Source: Prorocentrum cordatum (Eukaryota > Sar > Dinophyceae > Prorocentrales > Prorocentraceae). Taken from it: a stretch of 21,617 nucleotides of DNA. How positions within the stretch are numbered: the first letter of the stretch is position 1; every line of letters begins with the position of its first letter. The position numbers were made by a program, and so were the translations under genes. Below are positions 16,057-21,617 of the stretch, piece after piece. The notes beneath the pieces are model-generated. The model did not search any database. It was given only the letters and a program-made list of their open reading frames with translations, and was not told the DNA's origin. The stretch covers positions 12,501 through 34,117 of the forward strand of contig CAUYUJ010009470.1 of NCBI GenBank assembly GCA_963575745.1. Reading direction: 5' to 3'.

Positions 16057-16404
16057 CTAATGTTGTTTTTTGGACGTAAGTTTGAAGTCATCTTGGACAT
16101 ACTCGGGCCTTTTTGTGCGATCGTGGAAGTCACGTTGGGCTATCTGGGCCTGGTGATGGAATTTCTCCTTATAGAACGGGTCACTCTCTCCGGTCGATTC
16201 GCTGTCACTGAACCAGCGTGTCTGTGTGGCTATCATGTTCGTGTTGTCCCTGGGAAGAAAGGCGAGGCGGTCTCTAAGGTAGCTGGAAAGATAGAGCGCG
16301 ATGGCTCGAGATTGCACAAGGTAGCCTCGAGCAGTCCTCAAAGAGATCACCACAGGACGGCCCAAGAGGTCTCCAGGGGCACCCTCAAGTGAGCGGGAGA
16401 CCAA
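16057..16404 (-). CDS. Candidate exon, minus strand, unknown protein
   Basis: The minus frame reads SRAIALYLSSYLRDRLAFLP, RDNTNMIATQTRWFSDSEST, GESDPFYKEKFHHQAQIAQR and DFHDRTKRPEYVQDDFKLTS to a TAG near 16057. It is hydrophilic and protein-like, while the plus frame over the same DNA is less so. The first 25 residues overlap GGCC-type repeats and are doubtful. A possible donor (TTAC|GTCC) occurs near its 3' end. I recognise no family. Confidence 0.35.
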   Translation of the reverse strand: MVSRSLEGAPGDLLGRPVVISLRTARGYLVQSRAIALYLSSYLRDRLAFLPRDNTNMIATQTRWFSDSESTGESDPFYKEKFHHQAQIAQRDFHDRTKRPEYVQDDFKLTSKKQH

Positions 16405-16625
16405 ACTCGCGTAACTCTTTTAGGCTCTTTGGTTTTAAGAGGGTCCAAGATGGTTCAAAAAAGGCACCCACATCGCTTCAATATTGCTCACGAGGCCCAC
16501 TGAGAGGCCCACGGGTCCAGAGGGGCCAAGAGGATCCCAGGGGAGCCACACCATTCCAAATCCTGAAGTTTCTAATTCTGACAGAGAACCCCAAGCAAGA
16601 GGCACCCGGGCGCCCAAGAGGCCCT
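16405..16625 (+). repeat. GGCC-type repeats, plus orientation
   Basis: GGCCCAAGAGGYC motifs recur between 16360 and 16625 with interspersed unique bases, ending at the GGA tract. Confidence 0.45.
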
Positions 16626-16660
16626 GGAGAAGGAGGAGGAGGAGGAGGAGGGGGGGAGGA

Positions 16661-16691
<31 letters not shown>

Positions 16692-16782
16692 GAGGAGGAG
16701 GAGGAGGGAGGAGGAGGAGGAGGAGGAGGAGGAGGAGGAGGAGGAGGAGGAGGAGGAGGAGGAGGAGGAGGAGAGGAGGAGG
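16626..16782 (+). repeat. GGA purine tract with G runs
   Basis: About 157 bp of GGAGGA with runs of up to eight G. It is prone to triplex or quadruplex formation. Poly-Glu/Gly/Arg frames are artefacts. Confidence 0.92.
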
Positions 16783-17401
16783 ACGGGGCGCCTCATCATC
16801 GCCGACCCAAGACATTAGCGCGGGTCTCCGAGGGTTTGTGCTTAGCTCGCTCCCTGCTCCTCCACGTGTAGTGCTTCACCGCTGCCTGGTTGTCCGAGTG
16901 GCCTCCCATCGGGTCTCAGAAGACGGGGGGCCAATGCACAAAGGGGTCCGTCAGAGCGCCCGATCTTGAGGGATCCTGCATGGCCAGGGGTGCACTGGCC
17001 CAGGCTTGGGTGCCGGGTCTTGCGGGGCCCTGCAGGACCCTGCAGTGCCCGACCGTCCCGGCTTTGCACTGACCCGGGGCAGTGCCAGGAGGCCACCCCG
17101 CGGAGGCTTCGCCGCGTGAGCGCAACTCGTCCAGCGTTCGCTCACGTCGGGGGGGAGGGGGTGCGCACCGAGGGGGGGGGGGGCGTTCGCGGGCCGTCTC
17201 CGAAGAGGCGCTCCGCCGCGGGACGCCAGACCATGCGCGCCCAGGGGATTCGTGGGCCTCCTCTTGCGGGCGCGGGTCCCGGGCCAGGAGCGGCGGCGCG
17301 GTAGGCGCCGGCGGAGGAGCAGGGCCTGGTTTCCCCCTTTGGCTCCCGCGGGGAGGCGCGCGGGCCGCGGGCCGCGGGTCGCGCTGGCGTCGGGGAGTGC
17401 G

Positions 17402-17403
<2 letters not shown>
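16783..17403. other. GC-rich unassigned sequence
   Basis: Six hundred bases with no supported gene. CCTGCAGGACCCTGCAGTGCC near 17024 is a short local repeat. The TGTCCGAGTGG at 16888 resembles part of a tRNA A box but has no matching B box. Confidence 0.4.
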
Positions 17404-17444
<41 letters not shown>

Positions 17445-17456
17445 GCGGTCCAGGTT

Positions 17457-17490
<34 letters not shown>
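17404..17490 (+). repeat. (GT)n then (TTG)n microsatellites
   Basis: A 39-bp GT repeat (17404-17442), a short spacer, and a TTG repeat (about 17457-17490) that ends exactly at the head of element copy 2. Confidence 0.92.
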
Positions 17491-17491
<1 letters not shown>

Positions 17492-18252
17492 GAACATTAT
17501 TTATTCTAAAGAATAATTATTGTTGGGCCCCCTGGTGCGCGCCCCCCCTGCGCCGCCTAGGCCGCAGCTACATTTTCATCATTTTCGTGAGGAAGCCTCA
17601 GAAAAGAGGGTGTGTACAGGATCCGGTTGTTTTGTTGTAATCCGCTTTCCCTTGCAAAAAACAATAGAAAATGACATTTCTTGTTCTAATATAATCAAAT
17701 TTCAAGAATCCCTTGCAAAAAATAAGGTAAAGTGGACATTCGCGCGCGCAAGACGAAATCCTTCCAAAACCTTAGTGTTCGCAGCGATTTTAACATAAAA
17801 ACATCAAAAAACCAATGGTTTTTCAACAAAAAAATGTCAAAATCTCATCCCGCGCGCTCTTGCGGATTCGTAGGAAACCCAACACTTTTTAAACATTTCT
17901 GTCAAACGGGCTTTTGCGAGCAACTTTTTCGAACTTCTGCGACAACGGTTGCGCACCTGCCAGGGCCATCATCCCTGTCAAATAATACCATGCGGGACAC
18001 ATTCGTTTTTTCTTCGCGCGCGCACGCCGTCGTCGTCGGCCGCGGGGCCCTGAATAGTAGCCACGGTCGTCCGCATGCCACGAAGTGAAGTGTCCGAACG
18101 TCATAGGGCGGGAAGCTGGGTGTGGGTGGTGGCGAAGAGTCGTTTGGAAATTTGGTAGAGCTTGAACCGGCCCCCCCACAAAGTGGGGGTATTGCCCGCC
18201 TCCTATGAAAACCCTGGCACTGGTGAGAACGGAGTGTCCCCACGTGCTAGTA

Positions 18253-18254
<2 letters not shown>
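17491..18254 (+). mobile_element. 0.8 kb GTT-bounded element, copy 2
   Basis: It begins TGAACATTATTTATTCTAAA (TTATTCT and AGAATAA pair as a hairpin) and ends CACGTGCTAGTAATTG. Over 764 bp it differs from copy 3 only by two single-base homopolymer indels. A 92-residue frame from 17520 is identical in copies 2 and 3 but is cut by a TAA in copy 1, so coding is not supported. No terminal inverted repeat or target duplication is visible; the GTT tracts on both sides may be target, tail or both. Confidence 0.75.
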
Positions 18255-18305
<51 letters not shown>

Positions 18306-18388
18306 GTTGTTGTGGTTGTGGTTGTGGTTGTGGTTGTGGTTGTGGTTGTGGTTGTTGTTGTTGGTTGTTGGTGGTGGTGTTGTTGTGT
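18255..18388 (+). repeat. GTT and GTGGTT microsatellite
   Basis: A pure GTT run, then about eight GTGGTT hexamers, then GTT/GGT. It accounts for all of the length difference between copies 2 and 3 (134 versus about 40 bp). Confidence 0.92.
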
Positions 18389-19150
18389 TGAACATTATTT
18401 ATTCTAAAGAATAATTATTGTTGGGCCCCCTGGTGCGCGCCCCCCCTGCGCCGCCTAGGCCGCAGCTACATTTTCATCATTTTCGTGAGGAAGCCTCAGA
18501 AAAGAGGGTGTGTACAGGATCCGGTTGTTTTGTTGTAATCCGCTTTCCCTTGCAAAAAACAATAGAAAATGACATTTCTTGTTCTAATATAATCAAATTT
18601 CAAGAATCCCTTGCAAAAAATAAGGTAAAGTGGACATTCGCGCGCGCAAGACGAAATCCTTCCAAAACCTTAGTGTTCGCAGCGATTTTAACATAAAAAC
18701 ATCAAAAAACCAATGGTTTTTCAACAAAAAATGTCAAAATCTCATCCCGCGCGCTCTTGCGGATTCGTAGGAAACCCAACACTTTTTAAACATTTCTGTC
18801 AAACGGGCTTTTGCGAGCAACTTTTTCGAACTTCTGCGACAACGGTTGCGCACCTGCCAGGGCCATCATCCCTGTCAAATAATACCATGCGGGACACATT
18901 CGTTTTTTTCTTCGCGCGCGCACGCCGTCGTCGTCGGCCGCGGGGCCCTGAATAGTAGCCACGGTCGTCCGCATGCCACGAAGTGAAGTGTCCGAACGTC
19001 ATAGGGCGGGAAGCTGGGTGTGGGTGGTGGCGAAGAGTCGTTTGGAAATTTGGTAGAGCTTGAACCGGCCCCCCCACAAAGTGGGGGTATTGCCCGCCTC
19101 CTATGAAAACCCTGGCACTGGTGAGAACGGAGTGTCCCCACGTGCTAGTA

Positions 19151-19152
<2 letters not shown>
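18389..19152 (+). mobile_element. 0.8 kb GTT-bounded element, copy 3
   Basis: Tandem to copy 2 with a period of 898 bp and essentially identical sequence: 6 instead of 7 A near 18730 and 7 instead of 6 T near 18905. It is followed by a short GTT tract (19153-19190). The near-identity implies very recent duplication or gene conversion, or an assembly duplication. Confidence 0.75.
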
Positions 19153-19188
<36 letters not shown>

Positions 19189-19192
19189 GTGC

Positions 19193-19242
19193 TGAACTTT
19201 CATTCTTGAAGAATAATTATTGTTGATCCCCCCCCACCGGTG
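19193..19242 (+). mobile_element. Head-only copy of the 0.8 kb element
   Basis: TGAACTTTCATTCTTGAAGA and ATAATTATTGTTG match the head of the other copies, again right after a GTT tract, and GGTGCAC follows at the expected distance. ATTCTT and AAGAAT still form a hairpin. Similarity stops after about 50 bp. Confidence 0.65.
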
Positions 19243-19355
19243 CACATGGATTTTTTTCGATTGAAGTGCCACCCCCGGGGCTCGCACCTTGTTTTTTCTA
19301 AAGGAAAGTCTTCCTGCTCAAACTGTGCCCCTGCCCCCCGGGCTACAACAACAAC
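19243..19355. other. Spacer between element head and 41-bp satellite
   Basis: Unassigned sequence. ACAACAACAAC at 19345-19355 is the complement of the GTT tracts, suggesting that what follows may lie in inverted orientation. Confidence 0.4.
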
Positions 19356-19805
19356 GGCTCCCGCCTGAGACTTCCTCGATTTTTACTCAGGACCCCCGCT
19401 CCCGCCTGAGACTTCCGCGCAATTTACTAAGGAAAGGCGCTCCCGTCTGAGACTTCCTCGCAATGTAATCAAGACACCCGCTCCCGCCTGAGACTTCCGT
19501 GCAATTTACGTGGGAACGGCGCTCCCGCCTGAGACTTCTCAGAATTTTACTCAGGACCCCCGCTCCTGTTTGACATTTCCACGCAATTGACTCAGGAACG
19601 GCGCTCCCGCCTGAGACTTCCTCGCAATTTAGTGAGGACCCCCGCTCCCGCCTGAGACTTCCGTGCAATTTGCTCAGGAACGGCGCTCCCGCTTGAGACT
19701 TCCTCGCAACTTAGTCAGGGCCCCCGCTTCCGCCTGAGATTTCGTCACAATGTACTCAGGACTGCGCTCTCGCGTGCGACGTCCTCGCAAATTATTCTGG
19801 AATTG
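19356..19805 (+). repeat. 41-bp satellite with alternating unit types
   Basis: Eleven units (CGCTCCCGCCTGAGACTTCC as core) start at 19356, 19397, 19438, 19479, 19520, 19561, 19602, 19643, 19684, 19725 and 19765, a strict 41-bp period with one 40-bp step. For the first nine units, odd ones tend to carry TCCTCGCAA and end GGACCCC, while even ones carry TCCGYGCAA or TCCACGCAA and end GGAA(C/A)GG, so the array is built of 82-bp dimers. Since 41 is not divisible by three, the minus-strand frame across it repeats every 41 residues; I do not call it a gene. Confidence 0.93.
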
Positions 19806-20148
19806 CGTTTCGGCGCTCAGGAACCACGCGCGCGCCAAGGACGCCTTCACAACGTGTATCTTCCCTCTTCCTTCGTCCTTCCCCCTCCCCTTCCTCCCAC
19901 TCTCCCTCGTTCTTCCCCTCCTCCTCTTGCAGGGCCCGCGCCAATTCCAATGGCGGGCAGAGAGATGTACGCCCCCGAAGGATTGTCCGCCCGTTCCGGT
20001 TTGCCCGTACGTCTAAGCCCGCCGGCTCCAGCAAAGAGAAATAATCCCCCCGAAAGGGGTGTGATCGAAGACGAAGAGGGCGGGTATCGAGGGTGTAGGG
20101 TATACGTGTTGAATGACTCGCGGGCAAGTAAGAGCGTACAGCCTTTAA
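19806..20148. other. Unassigned spacer
   Basis: Includes a C/T-rich stretch (19865-19930) ending CCTCTTGCAG|GGC, which resembles a 3' splice site with a polypyrimidine tract at 19932. Downstream the plus frame reads GPAPIPMAGREMYAPEGLSA. That is a weak exon hint only. Confidence 0.3.
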
Positions 20149-20152
20149 ATGG

Positions 20153-20193
<41 letters not shown>

Positions 20194-20260
20194 GGTGTTG
20201 TGGTTGTTGATGTTGTTGTTGCTGTTGTGGTTGTGGTTGTGGTTGTGGTTGTGGTTGTGG

Positions 20261-20357
<97 letters not shown>

Positions 20358-20376
20358 ATCTCTCTCTCTCTCTCGC
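20149..20376 (+). repeat. Long GTT microsatellite with GTGGTT core and CT end
   Basis: About 207 bp of GTT with an internal block of GTGGTT hexamers (20226-20262), then about 20 bp of CT repeat. Unlike the other GTT tracts it is not followed by the element head. Confidence 0.95.
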
Positions 20377-20389
20377 TCTTGCTTTCCCC

Positions 20390-20590
20390 ATCTCTCTCTT
20401 ACCCCACCTCCGCCCGCCCGTCCCCGCATCCCTCCCTGCCCCCCTCCCTCCCCCTTCTCTTCCCCCTCCCTCCCCCTGGTCCTCCCGTCTTCCCTCCCTC
20501 CCTCCCTGCCGCCCTGCATCCCTTCCTCTTCCCCTCCCCCAGCCTTCTCTTCCCTCCTGTTCTCTGCCCTCTTCAATTTCCCCTCGTGGC
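20390..20590. repeat. Polypyrimidine tract (CCCTCC type)
   Basis: C/T-rich sequence similar to the tracts at 360 and 1340. Pro/Ser/Leu frames are compositional. Confidence 0.8.
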
Positions 20591-20784
20591 CTCCTTCCTG
20601 CGCTGCGACTCGTCTTGCCTGCGCGTCTCCAGTTGGTGCTGCGAAGCCGAGGGCCTGCCTCTTCTGTCGCGCGCGAGGGGCGGGGATTTGCGACTGCGTA
20701 AGGGAGCTTGCCAGCCTCCTTTTCCGCTTCTCATTCTCACATCCCCCCCTCGCCTTGTTCGGAGTTGGTTGGTGGTTGTCCCCG
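20591..20784. other. Unassigned spacer before LINE fragment
   Basis: Mixed sequence. Several frames are open but none is recognisable, and the reading frame of the LINE passes through without similarity I can name. Confidence 0.35.
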
Positions 20785-20818
20785 GGGAGGAGGAGGAGGA
20801 GGAGGAGGAGGAGGAGGG
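20785..20818 (+). repeat. GGA microsatellite at 5' edge of LINE fragment
   Basis: About ten GGA units immediately upstream of the LINE-like sequence. A second GGA tract lies beyond its 3' end. Confidence 0.9.
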
Positions 20819-20819
20819 C

Positions 20820-21530
20820 CAAGAGTATTCGCCGCCGTGGTGGAAGACCCCAGCACTGTGCCAGCACATGTCTGACGCGTTCCATGGGCTTCATTTCCCA
20901 GACAGGCAACGAAATGAAATGCTACCAGTGATGTCTGAGGTACGTTCTCTTCAGGTTCAACATCTTCTGAGCTCCGTGAGAGGCCCCCGTCCAAAAATCC
21001 AACGCATGATTGTAAATAAACTGTCCAACTGTATGTATAGCAACTCGTTAGGTGATTTGTTTTCCAGACGTCTGTTAGACTTGCTCCCCGAAGAGAGGGC
21101 TCGTATCCTTACGGTCGACTGGTCTGCCGTTCAGACCGCCCTTGCCTCCTTGCCCGTGGCCCACTCGGCTGCCGCTGCTAGGACGCTCTCGAAGAACTGG
21201 CTGACTCAGCGTAGGTTCCAACAGTCTGCGAATTCACACTGTCTCTGTGGGTGCCCCCCAGACCTAGGTGGTGAAGATGCGTTTGCACACTATTGGAATT
21301 GCCCCATTTTTGGCACTCTCCTTGAGAAGCTGACTGGCCCTCTCGCCCCGCTCCCTTTGGACCGGTTTGGGATTTTGGCACCCACTCAATCTTCTCTCAG
21401 AGTACCAGCCACAGCCTATTTTCTGTATAATGAGATCAGGGCAATGTCCTCACGTCTCGGTGGTCGACCGCTGGAGCTGGATGAGGCAAGGGACCTCATC
21501 GCCGCGGTACAGATGCAGATGCAGAGGTAG
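20820..21530 (+). CDS. 5'-truncated LINE ORF2 C-terminus
   Basis: The frame reads on from the GGA tract: PPWWKTPALCQHMSDAFHGL, a helical region with IQRMIVNKLSNCMYSNSLGD, then DWSAVQTALASLPVAHSAAA, LSKNWLTQRRFQQ and a Cys/His cluster (Cys codons at 21240, 21246, 21252; His at 21288; Cys at 21300) in CLCGC...AHYWNCP. It ends ...AVQMQMQR with TAG at 21528-21530. The order of a Trp/Arg-rich thumb-like segment followed by a CxCxC...HxxxC knuckle fits the C-terminus of LINE (jockey/R1-like) reverse transcriptases common in dinoflagellates. The polymerase domain itself is absent, so this is a dead 5'-truncated copy whose 5' limit I set at the end of the GGA tract. Family assignment is by motif only. 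Confidence 0.65.
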   Translation, partial: QEYSPPWWKTPALCQHMSDAFHGLHFPDRQRNEMLPVMSEVRSLQVQHLLSSVRGPRPKIQRMIVNKLSNCMYSNSLGDLFSRRLLDLLPEERARILTVDWSAVQTALASLPVAHSAAAARTLSKNWLTQRRFQQSANSHCLCGCPPDLGGEDAFAHYWNCPIFGTLLEKLTGPLAPLPLDRFGILAPTQSSLRVPATAYFLYNEIRAMSSRLGGRPLELDEARDLIAAVQMQMQR

Positions 21531-21569
21531 GACTTCGAGGACCCGCCCCCCTTTGGCCACGCTGCAGGA

Positions 21570-21617
21570 GGAGGAGGAGGAGGAGAAGGAGGAGGAGGAG
21601 GAGGAGGAGATGGAGGA
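21570..21617 (+). repeat. GGA tract at 3' edge of LINE fragment (runs off window)
   Basis: GGAGGAGGAGG with AAG interruptions begins 39 bp after the LINE stop codon and continues to the window end. Confidence 0.9.

Noticed and set aside
16435-16815. Poly-Leu/Pro frame over the GGA tract
   Set aside because: Purely repeat-encoded.
16884-16960. Possible tRNA gene (TGTCCGAGTGG resembles an A box)
   Set aside because: No B box at the right distance and no cloverleaf can be folded.
17520-17798. 92-residue frame identical in element copies 2 and 3
   Set aside because: Identity only reflects the recent duplication. In copy 1 the same frame is cut by a TAA near 3724, so there is no sign of selection for a protein.
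19387-19668. Minus-strand frame with a 41-residue repeat
   Set aside because: It arises from a 41-bp satellite read through all three frames in turn; no independent coding evidence.

Overview
This window looks like dinoflagellate nuclear DNA. The reasons are a near-match (20 of 22 positions) to the dinoflagellate trans-spliced leader at 9-30, a Ty1/copia-type Gag remnant and a LINE C-terminus of the kinds abundant in dinoflagellate genomes, an intron-sized inverted-repeat element flanked by CAG|GT on both sides (introner-like), and very high simple-repeat content. The species cannot be fixed from sequence alone. I see no intact conventional gene, no rRNA or tRNA gene, no CRISPR array and no bacterial-type operon. 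Most long open frames here are by-products of triplet repeats (poly-Pro, Leu, Ser, Val, Glu) or of satellites whose period is a multiple of three.

Layout. 1-1530: spliced-leader relic, pyrimidine tracts, and a small inverted-repeat element (1073-1259). 1521-1973: two short exon candidates joined in frame across an introner-like element (1634-1832). 2040-3062: CTCCT tracts around a non-repetitive island. 3181-4690: GTT tract, first copy of a ~0.8 kb element, GTT tract. 5025-7440: exon candidates, degenerate GGCC-type repeats, a second copy of the introner-like family (6602-6795, reversed) and a degenerate minisatellite. 7659-7815: a MITE with a perfect 8-bp target duplication. 7866-9050: CTG, GGA and GGCC-type repeats. 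9190-10484: frameshifted copia-type Gag. 10691-11908: a set of exon candidates of unknown function. 11945-13160: GGCC-type repeats. 13236-15580: microsatellite, minisatellite, a 15-unit 90-bp satellite and a 168-bp-spaced direct repeat. 16057-16404: exon candidate on the minus strand. 16626-16782: GGA tract. 17404-19242: two nearly identical tandem copies of the 0.8 kb element plus a head-only third copy. 19356-19805: a 41-bp satellite with alternating subtypes. 20149-20818: GTT, pyrimidine and GGA tracts. 20820-21530: 5'-truncated LINE open reading frame ending just before a GGA tract.

How it fits together. This is a repeat-dominated interval in which mobile sequences and triplet microsatellites are closely tied. 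The 0.8 kb element always lies between GTT tracts and shares a hairpin-forming head at each tract boundary. The LINE fragment lies between two GGA tracts. The 41-bp satellite resembles the reverse complement of a piece of the 0.8 kb element, so the satellite may have grown from it. Exon candidates rest only on protein-like composition and splice-site agreement; they have no assigned function and need transcript evidence.
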